Part shown: in pieces, positions 39,822-48,701 of the stretch | How positions within the stretch are numbered: position 1 is the stretch's first letter | How the letters are laid out: every line of letters begins with the position of its first letter | Source: Miltoncostaea sp963771025 | Lineage (GTDB): Bacteria; Actinomycetota; Thermoleophilia; Miltoncostaeales; Miltoncostaeaceae | Assembly: GCA_963771025.1 (NCBI GenBank) | Contig: CAVYRL010000005.1 | Coordinates: forward strand, 349,708 to 413,707 | Reading direction: 5' to 3' | DNA length: 64,000 nucleotides | Translations under genes and position numbers: made by a program | Notes under the pieces: generated by a model | Seen by the model: the letters and a program-made list of their open reading frames with translations, nothing else | Told to the model about the DNA's origin: nothing | Databases searched by the model: none

Positions 39822-41212
39822 CAGATCGTGATCTTGACGGGGTACTCGGCCTTATTGTTGTCGATCCGGGTCTCCCCGGTGACCGGCACGACCTCGATCA
39901 CCAGCGTGCCCTGATCGCCGAAGACGATCTTGTCCGACGCCGGCCCCGGGATCTCGACCGAGACCGTCTCACCCGACGCGAGCGACTTGATCGCCACCTG
40001 CCGGGTGTCGATCTCGTTCGGGGTCGCGGGGTACGAGAACGACGCCTTGACGATCACGTTCGACTCGTCGAAGTCACCGCCGTTCTTCACCGTCACGCTC
40101 CACTTCAGATCCTCGGTGGCCTGCACCTGCGCCGTCTGCCCGACCGTCAGTCGGGTGTCCGAGGGCTTGGCGATCGTCAACTCCAGGGACGTGCCGCGCA
40201 GGTTGCCCGACGCGTCGGCGCCGGCCTGAGTGGTGCGCCGCGAGAGGTCGGGGATCAGCGACTTGGCGCCCTCGGCCGACGCGAGGGCCGCGTTGGGCAG
40301 GAACGCCTGGAGGGGAGGCACCTCGACGCCGGTGATGTCGTCCTTCTCCAGCGCCTTCATCGCCGGGCCCTTGAAGGAGTCCTCGTAGATCACGTCGCTC
40401 GCCAGCAGGCGCTGCATCGGCTTGGCGATGCCGGCGGCCTTGGTCTGCTGGTCGGACCCCTGCAGCAGCGTGGGCAGGCCGGAGGCCAGGGTCGTGAGGC
40501 CCGTCACGCGGTATTCGAGTGCCGTGACCAGGCTCGCCTGGGCACCCTTCAACGCGCCCGGCGGATCGAGGCCCTCGGCCTGGTCCACCAGGCCCTGGGC
40601 GCTCTTGGCGATGGCGTTGATCTTGGCCTGCAGTTGCGGGGGCTTGTCGCCGCGCGGGTTGGCCATCACCTGACGCAGCGCGGCGCCCTGGGCGGCGGAC
40701 TTGGTGACCACCTGCGAAACGCCGTTGATGTATGAGGTGTACGAGTCCTCGAGCTGGCTGCGCTGGCAGTCCTTGACCACCAGGGCGATCACGATCACCA
40801 GCACCACAGCGAACGCGATTCCCAGGATCAGCCGCCCGCGCGGCCCCTGGAGCACCGCGATCCCGCCGCCACCGGATCCCCCCCCCGATCCTCCGCCCGA
40901 CCCCGATCGCGACCCCGAGCGGCGCGGCGGACGACCCGAACCCCCGCCGGAACGCGAGCGCGAGCCCGACCTGGAGGAACGGGACCGGGAGGTCCGCGGC
41001 GGCGCGTCGTCTGGATCCGTGCCGGCGGGGGGTGGAGGCGCGGATCCCTCGGTCACCCGCGAGCGGTGCACTTCACCGGTCGCGTCGCTGTCGATCGGTC
41101 CGGCGTCGCCGCCCTTGCGACGCGCCTCGCGCCGGGCGGCGCGACCCGCGTCGATGGGCGGATCGCGGAAAGCCGCGTCGAAATCCGGCCGCTCGTCGTC
41201 GAACTCGGCCAT
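39821..41212 (-). CDS. Single-pass membrane protein with long Ser/Arg/Gly-rich cytoplasmic tail
   Basis: A 463-residue protein. Residues 1-130 are low-complexity: acidic and basic stretches, then Ser-Arg and Gly-Ser repeats. One membrane segment follows (about 131-150). The exterior part has a helical region and a C-terminal beta-sandwich resembling a CARDB-like domain (LKWSVTVKNGGDFDESNV to NNKAEYPVKI). The function is unknown; the helical region could be an adhesion or sensing stalk. The ATG begins MAEFDDERP. It is the first gene of the unit leading to pheA. Confidence 0.7.
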   Translation of the reverse strand: MAEFDDERPDFDAAFRDPPIDAGRAARREARRKGGDAGPIDSDATGEVHRSRVTEGSAPPPPAGTDPDDAPPRTSRSRSSRSGSRSRSGGGSGRPPRRSGSRSGSGGGSGGGSGGGGIAVLQGPRGRLILGIAFAVVLVIVIALVVKDCQRSQLEDSYTSYINGVSQVVTKSAAQGAALRQVMANPRGDKPPQLQAKINAIAKSAQGLVDQAEGLDPPGALKGAQASLVTALEYRVTGLTTLASGLPTLLQGSDQQTKAAGIAKPMQRLLASDVIYEDSFKGPAMKALEKDDITGVEVPPLQAFLPNAALASAEGAKSLIPDLSRRTTQAGADASGNLRGTSLELTIAKPSDTRLTVGQTAQVQATEDLKWSVTVKNGGDFDESNVIVKASFSYPATPNEIDTRQVAIKSLASGETVSVEIPGPASDKIVFGDQGTLVIEVVPVTGETRIDNNKAEYPVKITI

Positions 41213-41275
41213 GGGCTACGCGGGGTTTCGTCTGATGGGGGCTGTCCGCACCGTGTGGAGGAGGTGGGGTGGAAG

Positions 41276-41359
41276 TGGGCGAGGGGGGACTCGAACCCCC
41301 AAGCTCATGCGAGCACTAGACCCTGAACCTAGCGTGTCTACCAATTCCACCACTCGCCC
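41276..41359 (-). tRNA. tRNA-Leu(CAG)
   Basis: This 84-nt class II tRNA has an acceptor stem GGGCGAG/CTCGCCC and discriminator A. The anticodon loop TTCAGGG gives anticodon CAG, there is a long variable arm, and the T arm is GGGGG-TTCGAGT-CCCCC. CCA is not encoded. A tRNA-Leu gene next to the FHA/kinase cluster is also found in mycobacteria, so this is an old conserved neighbourhood. Confidence 0.95.
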
Positions 41360-41457
41360 AGGCGTTCCTGCCTTCCAGGGATGCGGAAGCGTACCACGGG
41401 CCTCGATCGGACCCGGGAGGGCAAGGATGGAGCCCCGCGTCGTGGAAGATCCCCCCG

Positions 41458-43146
41458 ATGAGTTCCCGTGCGACATCAGATCGACGCGCCCTCGGGCGCT
41501 ACGTGCTGGGCCCCGCCATCGGGCGCGGCGCCACGGCTGTGGTCCACCGCGCGCGCGACATCGTCACCGGCGAGGTGGTGGCGGTGAAAGCAGTGCCCGT
41601 CGAGCTCGACCTGGCTCCCCGCGTACGCGCCGAGGTGCGCGCGGCCGGGCGCCTCGACCACCCGCGCATCGTCGCGCTCCGCGACTGGGGCGAGGACAGC
41701 GAGTGCCTGTACCTGGTCTGGGACCTCGTGGAGGGCGAGTCTCTGGCGGAGTGGCTGCGCCGGCCCGGTCGCCCGGGCGACGGCGCCATGGCCCGAATCG
41801 GGGAGGACGTGTTCGCAGCGCTCGCGCACGCGCACAGCCGGGGCGTCGTGCACCGCGACGTCAAGCCGGGGAACATTCTCATCGACCACGACGGGCGCGC
41901 GCAGCTCTCCGATTTCGGCGTCGCCCGGCTCTCGGGCGAGAGCGGGCTGACGATGACCGGCGGCGTGGTCGGCACCGTCGCCTACATGTCGCCCGAGCAG
42001 GCGCGCGGCGCTCCGGTGGGCCCCGCGAGCGACGTCTACTCGGCCAGCCTGGTGGTCTACGAGGGCCTCGCCGGCTCCAATCCGGTCAACGCGTCCTCCC
42101 CCGCCGAGACCGCCCGCCGCGCCGCGGCCGGCGGCATCCCGGCCCTCGAGTCCGTGCGCCCGGAGCTCCCGCGGGAATTGTGCCGCGCCATCGATGCGGG
42201 CCTGCGCCGCGATCCCGAGGCGCGTCCCGACGCGGAGGAACTCGCCGACGTCCTGAGCGGCGCGCGCGGCGGCGTGCGGGCGGCGCGGCGCCGGGGAGCG
42301 CGCGCGCTGCCCCTCATCGCCTGCGCGGCGACGGGCGCGGCGTTGGCGGGGGTCGCGATCGTGATGGCGCACGGGGCGATCGACGACGCGACCGGGGTCG
42401 ACGCGCGCTCGGCGCCGGTGGCCGCCGCCGCCACGGCCATCGCGGCGCTCGCCTTCGCCTGGCGACCGCGTGCGGCGGCCCTCTGCGCCGTCGTCGCCGG
42501 AGCGGTGCTCGTGGGTCTCGCCGCGCCCGGCGTCGGCGTCGCCTTCGGCCTCCTCGCCCTGGTCGTGCTCGCCAGCGGCTGGCGCTTCGGGCGCATCACG
42601 CTGCTGGCCGCCGCAGGCCCCGCGCTGTTGGCGATCGGGCTCTGGCCTCTGCTGCCCGCGCTCGCCGGCCTGCTCCCGCGGTGGACCGAGCGCCTGTGGG
42701 TGGCCGGCGCGGGCGTCCTTGCCACGATCGCCTGGCAGATCGGCGCCGGTGGCGACTCCTTCCTCGCCGGCGGCGGGTATGTCGGGTCCGCCGTGAGCGA
42801 CCTCGACGGCGAGACGTCGCCACAGACAGTGGCCGAACGGCTGTGGCAACCGCTCGCCGGCCGTCCCGAGGTGGGCGTTCAGGCGGTCGCGGTGATCGCC
42901 GCGGCCATGTGCGCGCCCCTGGTGCTGCGCGCGCGGGCGGGTGGGCCGCGGGTGCTCGCGGCGTGCCTGTGGCTGGCCGGCCTGGGCGGCGTGCTGATCG
43001 CCGCGTCCCTCGATCGCGCGTCCGCGGTCGGTGCCGTCGTGCCCGCCGCGATCGTGGTGATCGTATGGGCCATCCGGCCGTGGGCCAGTCTGGGCCGTCG
43101 CGCCCCGGGCGGGACGTCCGCTACGCTCCGCGGTCCGATCGTATGA
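41458..43146 (+). CDS. Membrane Ser/Thr protein kinase with polytopic C-terminus
   Basis: A 562-residue eukaryotic-like kinase. The P-loop IGRGATAVV is near 21, the Lys is Lys44, the catalytic HRDVKPGN has Asp134, the metal-binding DFG starts at 152, and YMSPEQA follows. After about 285 there are roughly eight hydrophobic segments instead of the usual single helix and sensor domain, so the extracellular part is minimal. It occupies the head of the cluster where mycobacteria have other genes, and its stop overlaps the fhaA ATG by 4 nt. It may phosphorylate the FHA proteins. Confidence 0.88.
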   Translation: MSSRATSDRRALGRYVLGPAIGRGATAVVHRARDIVTGEVVAVKAVPVELDLAPRVRAEVRAAGRLDHPRIVALRDWGEDSECLYLVWDLVEGESLAEWLRRPGRPGDGAMARIGEDVFAALAHAHSRGVVHRDVKPGNILIDHDGRAQLSDFGVARLSGESGLTMTGGVVGTVAYMSPEQARGAPVGPASDVYSASLVVYEGLAGSNPVNASSPAETARRAAAGGIPALESVRPELPRELCRAIDAGLRRDPEARPDAEELADVLSGARGGVRAARRRGARALPLIACAATGAALAGVAIVMAHGAIDDATGVDARSAPVAAAATAIAALAFAWRPRAAALCAVVAGAVLVGLAAPGVGVAFGLLALVVLASGWRFGRITLLAAAGPALLAIGLWPLLPALAGLLPRWTERLWVAGAGVLATIAWQIGAGGDSFLAGGGYVGSAVSDLDGETSPQTVAERLWQPLAGRPEVGVQAVAVIAAAMCAPLVLRARAGGPRVLAACLWLAGLGGVLIAASLDRASAVGAVVPAAIVVIVWAIRPWASLGRRAPGGTSATLRGPIV

Positions 43147-43979
43147 GCCTCCTGCGCGACATCGAGCAGAAAATCGAGGGCCTCTTCGAGCGTGGCTTCC
43201 GAAAGGCCTTCCGTAGCAGCCTGCAACCGGTCGAGCTGGCCCGCAAGCTCGCGCGGGAGATGGAGGATCACAAGACGATCTCGGTGTCGCGCGTCTACGT
43301 GCCGAACGACTTCACGGTGTACCTGTCGTCGCGCGACCGCGAGAGCTTCGCGTCGTACGAGCGGTCGCTGGTCACGGAGCTCGGCTCATACCTCGACGCC
43401 CACGCCCGCGGTGCCGGGCTCTCGCTGGTCGCCCCGGCCACGGTGACCCTCGCCACCGACGAGGACCTACGCGTCGGCGAGTTCGGCATCGCCTGCCGTC
43501 TGGTCGACCCGCCCGAGGGCGCCGCCCCCGCCCCCGCGGCCACCGTGGCGCCCGCGGATTCGCCCGAGTCCGCCGCACCCGCACCGGCACCCGCTCCCGC
43601 ACCCGCCCTGCCGCCCCCTGCGCGGCCGTACCAGGCGCTCGAGGGGGTCAGCGGCACCCAGGTCATCTCGGCGGCGGACGCGCGCGATGCCGGTGTCACG
43701 CCGGAGACGATGACCCTCGTCGTGGGGCCGACCCGCACCCGGCTCACGAAGCGCGTGTCCACCATGGGTCGCAGCCGTGACTGCGAGGTCGTGATCGCCG
43801 ACCCCAACGCGAGCCGTATCCACGCGGAGGTGCGCCACATCGGGCTCGACTACTTCCTCGTCGACATGGGCAGCACCAACGGGACAGAGGTCAACGGGCA
43901 GCTGGTCAAACGCCACGCCCTGGCCCACGGCGACACCATCGTGATCGGGACGACGCAGATCCACGTGGAGCTCCGCTGA
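43143..43979 (+). CDS. fhaA: FhaA: DUF3662 plus FHA domain protein
   Basis: A 278-residue protein with the N-terminal DUF3662 domain (FERGFRKAFRSSLQPVELARKL and VYVPNDFTVYLS), a Pro/Ala-rich linker (about 123-160) and a C-terminal FHA domain (about 200-275, with GRSRDCEVVI, SRIHAEV and DMGSTNGTEVNG). FHA domains bind phosphothreonine. In mycobacteria FhaA links kinases to cell-wall assembly (MviN and PBPs). The ATG overlaps the kinase stop, and its stop overlaps the fhaB ATG by one base. Confidence 0.92.
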   Translation: MSLLRDIEQKIEGLFERGFRKAFRSSLQPVELARKLAREMEDHKTISVSRVYVPNDFTVYLSSRDRESFASYERSLVTELGSYLDAHARGAGLSLVAPATVTLATDEDLRVGEFGIACRLVDPPEGAAPAPAATVAPADSPESAAPAPAPAPAPALPPPARPYQALEGVSGTQVISAADARDAGVTPETMTLVVGPTRTRLTKRVSTMGRSRDCEVVIADPNASRIHAEVRHIGLDYFLVDMGSTNGTEVNGQLVKRHALAHGDTIVIGTTQIHVELR

Positions 43980-44614
43980 TGAGCGAGACCGGCCTGCTGG
44001 TCGCCGAGGTGGCCTTCCTGGTGCTGCTCTATGCCTTCGTGTGGAGCGTCGTGCGCAGTTCGAGCCGCCAGCTGCGCTCCGCCCAGCCGCCGCCCGCGTC
44101 CGCCCCGGAGGCGGCGCCCGAGGAGCCACGCGACGTGGCCCCGGCGGCCATGGCGCCGGTCGTCGCCCCGCCCCCCGCCCCGGCGCCGCCGACCCCTCAG
44201 CCGACCTTCGAGCCGCTGGTGCCCGCCGCGGCCGCCACGGCCGCCTCGGAGGCGGCCACCGAGCTCGGGGCGTCCGGAGAGGAGGACTCCGACTCCGCGG
44301 CGTTCGAGATGGGCGCGAACCTCGACCCGCGCCTGATCGTCGACGCGTCCGCCGTGCTCGAGCCGGGCCGCGTCATCGCGCTCGAGGGCGGCATCACCAT
44401 CGGTCGCTCCGAGGCCGCGGACCTCCCGATCAGCGACCAGTTCGTCTCCCACATGCACGCCCGCATCCTGCGCCGCGGCGCCTATCACTTCGTCGAGGAC
44501 CTCGGCTCCACCAACGGGACCTTCCTCAACGACCGGCGTGTGGAGAAGGATGCGGCGCTCAAGGTCCACGACGCCCTGAGGATCGGTCAGACCACTCTGC
44601 GCTACGAGGAATAG
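43979..44614 (+). CDS. fhaB: FhaB: membrane-anchored FHA domain protein
   Basis: A 211-residue protein with one N-terminal membrane helix (about 8-26), a long Pro/Ala-rich cytoplasmic linker (about 35-110) and an FHA domain (about 125-205) with the phosphothreonine-binding GRSEAADLPI, SHMHARI and DLGSTNGTFLN. It corresponds to FhaB/FipA of mycobacteria in order and layout, where it works with division and peptidoglycan proteins. Its stop is directly followed by the pstP ATG with no gap. Confidence 0.9.
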   Translation: MSETGLLVAEVAFLVLLYAFVWSVVRSSSRQLRSAQPPPASAPEAAPEEPRDVAPAAMAPVVAPPPAPAPPTPQPTFEPLVPAAAATAASEAATELGASGEEDSDSAAFEMGANLDPRLIVDASAVLEPGRVIALEGGITIGRSEAADLPISDQFVSHMHARILRRGAYHFVEDLGSTNGTFLNDRRVEKDAALKVHDALRIGQTTLRYEE

Positions 44615-45895
44615 ATGACCGGCGAGGGCAGCGCCGAGAGGCCGCTCGCGCTTGTCGAGGTGGCCCACCTCTCCGACACCGGGCGCGTGCGGCTCCACAA
44701 TGAGGACCGGGCCATCGCCACGGCGAGGATCCTGGCCGTCGCGGACGGCATGGGCGGGGCGAAGGCCGGTGAGGTGGCCGCCCAGGTGGCCGTCGATTCG
44801 CTGAGCGGCCTCACGGCGGTCAACTCCGAGACGGTCCGGCGCGCCATCGAGCGCGCCAACCGCGCCATCCGCCGGATGGCCAGCGAGGACCCCGACAAGA
44901 GCGGGATGGGCACCACGATGACCGCGGCGCTGTTGCGGGACGACCGGCTGGACGTGATCCACGTGGGCGACTCGCGGGCCTACCTGTGGCGCGAGGGGCG
45001 GCTCAGCCAGGTCACCGAGGACCACTCCGTGGTGGGCGAGCTGGTGCGGCGCGGCAGCATCACCGCCGAGGAGGCCGAGGTCCACCCGCACCGCAACGTC
45101 ATCACGCGCGCGCTCGGGGCCGAGGCCGAGGTGCAGGCCGACACGGTCTCCACCGGCCTCCAGGACGGCGACGTCGTGCTGCTGTGCAGCGACGGCCTCT
45201 CGTCGTACGTCGCCGAGGCCGACATCGCCGCGGCGCTCGAGGGCTCGGACGGCCTGGCCGACGCGGCACGCGCGCTGGTGGCCAAGGCCAACGGGGCCGG
45301 CGGCGCGGACAACGTCACCGTGGTGCTCGCGCGGGTCGGGGCCGCTCCGGAGGGCAACGACGGCGACACCGCCGAGGAGCCCGTCGTCGCGCCGCCGACC
45401 GAGACGCCCACCGGTGAGGTGCGCGTGTTGGGCGGCGTCCACGGGCACGCCGGCAGCGAACGCGCCGGCGGCGGCCCCAGCCGCCCGCCCCAGGTGCTCG
45501 AGCGCGCCGGTCGCCGTCGGTCGCGCGCGATTCCGGTGCTGATCGGCGTGCTGATCCTGCTGATCGTGGTGGGTGGCGCGGTCGCGTGGGTGGCCAGCCG
45601 GACGTACACGGTGGAGGCGGGCCCGCAGGGCACCGTGAGGGTGGCCCATGGCCTGCCCGTCTCCGTCTTCGGTCGTGAACTGTCGGTCGAGTGGCAGGAC
45701 ACCGGGGTCTCGTCGGACGCGGTTCGCGCATCCGACCCCGGTGCCCTGTCATCCTCGGCGCGAGGTCAGGGCGAGGCCGTCGGCCTCGCCGCCTCCCTGG
45801 TCTGGCGCTACGGCGTCTCCCAGCCACCGGTGATCGAGGCGCCCCCCGCGCCGACCACCACCACGACGACCCCCCGGACGACCACCGCCCCGTGA
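44615..45895 (+). CDS. pstP: PP2C-family Ser/Thr phosphatase (PstP-like)
   Basis: A 426-residue phosphatase. The PP2C domain (about 10-245) has metal-binding RLHNEDR and VADGMGG, GMGTTMTA, and GDSRAYLWR near 115, plus the GADNVTVVLA end segment. An acidic juxtamembrane region leads to one membrane helix (about 307-328) and a short extracellular tail rich in Thr and Pro. It should reverse phosphorylation by the cluster's kinases at the membrane. The stop overlaps the rodA GTG by 4 nt. Confidence 0.92.
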   Translation: MTGEGSAERPLALVEVAHLSDTGRVRLHNEDRAIATARILAVADGMGGAKAGEVAAQVAVDSLSGLTAVNSETVRRAIERANRAIRRMASEDPDKSGMGTTMTAALLRDDRLDVIHVGDSRAYLWREGRLSQVTEDHSVVGELVRRGSITAEEAEVHPHRNVITRALGAEAEVQADTVSTGLQDGDVVLLCSDGLSSYVAEADIAAALEGSDGLADAARALVAKANGAGGADNVTVVLARVGAAPEGNDGDTAEEPVVAPPTETPTGEVRVLGGVHGHAGSERAGGGPSRPPQVLERAGRRRSRAIPVLIGVLILLIVVGGAVAWVASRTYTVEAGPQGTVRVAHGLPVSVFGRELSVEWQDTGVSSDAVRASDPGALSSSARGQGEAVGLAASLVWRYGVSQPPVIEAPPAPTTTTTTPRTTTAP

Positions 45896-47265
45896 CGCTG
45901 CGCACACGAGAGCTGGGATTCATGATCCCGGCTGCCCTGCTGGGCATCATCGGCCTCGCGTCGGTCGCGAGCGCGCGCAGCGACGCGTTCGAGCTGGGCC
46001 CGCTGCCGAGCGCCCTCGGGGTGCTCGCCGTGTTCCTCGCGATGCACCTGACCCTGCGGTTGCGCGCCCGCTACGCCGATCCCTATCTGCTCCCCACGGT
46101 CGGTGTCCTGGTGGCGCTCGGCCTGGTCGAGCTCGATCGCATCAGCCCGCAGCTGGCGGCCGACCAGGCGGTGTGGATCGCGGTCGGTGGCGTCGCGTTC
46201 GTCGCGACCCTGATACTGCTGCCCGACCACCGCGTGCTGGAGCACTACACGTACCTGATCGGCCTGCTCGGAGTGGGCCTTCTGGTGGCGACGATGATCT
46301 TCGGCACGCGGATCTACGGCGCCAAGCTGTGGATCGAGATCGGCGGCGGCCAGACCGTCCAGCTGGGCGAGGTCTCGAAGGTGCTGATCGTGGTCTTCCT
46401 GGCCGCCTACCTGCGCGACAAACGCGAGCTGCTGGCCATCCCGACCAGCCGCGTGATGGGTGTGCCGGTACCGCCGATGGCCGCCCTCGGGCCGGTGCTC
46501 GTGTTCCTCGGCGCCTGTCTCGCCCTCGTCGTGGTGCTCAACGACTTCGGCACGGCGCTGCTCTTCCTCGGGATCTTCCTGGCAATGATCTACCTGGCGA
46601 CGGGCCGGGCGGCGTACACCGTCTTCGGTCTCGGCGTGTTCGTGGTGGGATCGGCCCTCGTGTACACCGTCGTGCCGCGCATCCAGGTGCGCGTCGACAA
46701 CTGGCTGCGGCCGTTCGACGACGCGCAGGGGCAGGGGTACCAGCTGGTCCAGTCCCTCTACGCGCTCGCCGAGGGCGGGGTGGTGGGCCCGGGCCTCGGG
46801 AGGGCCTTCCTGGTGACCGAGAACGGGACGCCGGTGATCCCGGCGCTCCAGACCGACTTCATGTTCTCGGCCGTGGCCAGCGACTTGGGCTACGTGGGCG
46901 GCGTCGGGCTGCTGCTCGGGTTCCTGATCTTCATCCAGCGCGGTTTCGTGATCGCCGCCCAGGCCAACGACGGCTTCTCCAAGCTGCTGGCGGGCGGCTT
47001 CACGGCGGCGATCGGGCTTCAGGCCATCCTGATCATCGGCGGCGTCACCCGGCTGATACCGCTGACCGGCGTCACCCTGCCCTTCCTCAGCTACGGCGGA
47101 TCGAGCGTCGTGACCAACTTCGTGCTGGTGGCCATGCTGCTGATCATCAGCCACCGCTCGCAGGCGGGGAACGCGCCGTCCAAGCGGCTGAGACGCCAGG
47201 CCGACATCCAGGCACGCGCGATCGAGCGTGAGCACGACCGCGCCGAGCGCGAGGCGCTGCGGTGA
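45892..47265 (+). CDS. rodA: RodA/FtsW-family peptidoglycan glycosyltransferase
   Basis: A 457-residue SEDS protein with about twelve membrane segments. The conserved sites are LNDFGTALLFLGIF with the catalytic-type Asp in the large loop region, the substrate-facing DFMFSAVASDLG, and LPFLSYGGSSVVTNF near the C-terminus. It polymerises lipid II with its partner PBP, encoded next. The order matches rodA-pbpA of other actinobacteria, so RodA is more likely than FtsW. The GTG start overlaps pstP, and its stop overlaps pbpA. Confidence 0.93.
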   Translation: MTLRTRELGFMIPAALLGIIGLASVASARSDAFELGPLPSALGVLAVFLAMHLTLRLRARYADPYLLPTVGVLVALGLVELDRISPQLAADQAVWIAVGGVAFVATLILLPDHRVLEHYTYLIGLLGVGLLVATMIFGTRIYGAKLWIEIGGGQTVQLGEVSKVLIVVFLAAYLRDKRELLAIPTSRVMGVPVPPMAALGPVLVFLGACLALVVVLNDFGTALLFLGIFLAMIYLATGRAAYTVFGLGVFVVGSALVYTVVPRIQVRVDNWLRPFDDAQGQGYQLVQSLYALAEGGVVGPGLGRAFLVTENGTPVIPALQTDFMFSAVASDLGYVGGVGLLLGFLIFIQRGFVIAAQANDGFSKLLAGGFTAAIGLQAILIIGGVTRLIPLTGVTLPFLSYGGSSVVTNFVLVAMLLIISHRSQAGNAPSKRLRRQADIQARAIEREHDRAEREALR

Positions 47266-48701
47266 ACCGATCCATTCGCCGCCTCTACCTCACGCTGGCC
47301 GGCGGCTTCGGCCTGCTCGTGCTGATGCTCGGCTGGTGGCAGGTGGTGGCGGCCAACGGGCTCAAGGACCACTCCAACAACCTCCAGACGATCCAGGTCG
47401 AGAAGCTCATCGACCGGGGGCGGATCCTCACCGCCGACGGCCAGATCCTCGCCTACAGCCGCGCGCGGCGGGTCAAGGGCCAGCGCGAGTTCGCCCGCGT
47501 CTATCCCCAGGGCGACCTCGCCGCCCAGGTCGTCGGCTACATCTCGGTCAACAAGGGCAAGGCGGGCATCGAGGGCAGCTACGACCGATACCTGGCGGGC
47601 AGCTTCGGCTCGGAGCCGCTGCTCCAGCGCCTCAACCTCAAGGAGAAGCAGGGCGCCAACGTGCAGCTCAGCATCGACTCGCGGGTGCAGCGCGTCGCGC
47701 AGGAGCAACTGGTGGGCAAGGTGGGCGCCGTGGTGGCGCTCAATCCGCGCACCGGCCAGATCCTGGCGATGGCGTCCTCGCCCACCTTCGACAACCAGAC
47801 GATCCTCACCGACTACCCGTCGATCCTGGCCCAGCCCAACGCGCCCCTGCTCAACCGGTCCACGATCGGCCTCTACCCTCCGGGCTCGACCTTTAAGGTG
47901 GTCACCGCCACCAGCGCCCTCGAGAGCGGCCGGTTCGGACCGGACTCCCTGTTCCCCGGTGGCTCCACGTACAAGACACCGGGCGGCGAGATCCACAACT
48001 TCGGCAACGAGAGCTTCCCACCACACACGCTGACGACCGCGCTGACCAACTCCATCAACACGACCTTCGCCCAGATCGGGGACGAGCTCGGCGCCGAGCA
48101 GCTGGGCGCGACGATGACGGCCTACGGCTTTGGCGAGCGCCCCCCGCTCGACCTGCCCGAGGCGGCCATCTCGGGGAGGCGCAAGGGAAACACGGTGCTC
48201 CCCAACGATCAGCGTGACGAGGACACCGCCCGTATCGCGATCGGCCAGGAGCAGCTCACCGTGACGCCCCTCCAGATGGCGATGGTCGCCGGCGCCGTCG
48301 CCAACGGGGGCCAGGTCATGGCGCCGCGCCTGATGTCGAGGATCGTCGAGCGCAGCGGCGCGGTGGTGAAGCGCGTGGACGTCCAGAAGATGGACCGGGT
48401 GATGAGCCCGGAGCAAGCGGGCCAGCTCACGAAGATGATGGAGGACGTGGTGCGCGAGGGCACCGGCACCGCCGCCGCCCTGTCCAGCACGGGTACCACG
48501 GTGGCCGGCAAGACCGGCACCGCCGAGACGGCCGACCCCGCCAAGAACCAGGCCTGGTTCATCGGCTTCGCGCCGGCCGAGAGCCCGACGGTCGCGGTCG
48601 CCGTCGTCATCGAGGACACGCCGGGCACCGGTGGCGTCGTCGCGGCTCCGGTCGCCGCCCAGGTGATGCGCATCGCGATCGACCCGGGGGGCAACGGGTG
48701 A
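47262..48701 (+). CDS. pbpA: Class B penicillin-binding protein (transpeptidase)
   Basis: A 479-residue class B PBP with a short cytoplasmic N-terminus, one membrane helix (about 10-30), a dimerisation/pedestal region and a transpeptidase domain. The motifs are SxxK (Ser209-Thr-Phe-Lys212), SxN (Ser264-Ile-Asn266) and KTGT from Lys417. It cross-links peptidoglycan made by RodA. The GTG start overlaps rodA by 4 nt and the stop overlaps the next kinase by 4 nt, a typical translational coupling in this cluster. Confidence 0.94.
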   Translation: MNRSIRRLYLTLAGGFGLLVLMLGWWQVVAANGLKDHSNNLQTIQVEKLIDRGRILTADGQILAYSRARRVKGQREFARVYPQGDLAAQVVGYISVNKGKAGIEGSYDRYLAGSFGSEPLLQRLNLKEKQGANVQLSIDSRVQRVAQEQLVGKVGAVVALNPRTGQILAMASSPTFDNQTILTDYPSILAQPNAPLLNRSTIGLYPPGSTFKVVTATSALESGRFGPDSLFPGGSTYKTPGGEIHNFGNESFPPHTLTTALTNSINTTFAQIGDELGAEQLGATMTAYGFGERPPLDLPEAAISGRRKGNTVLPNDQRDEDTARIAIGQEQLTVTPLQMAMVAGAVANGGQVMAPRLMSRIVERSGAVVKRVDVQKMDRVMSPEQAGQLTKMMEDVVREGTGTAAALSSTGTTVAGKTGTAETADPAKNQAWFIGFAPAESPTVAVAVVIEDTPGTGGVVAAPVAAQVMRIAIDPGGNG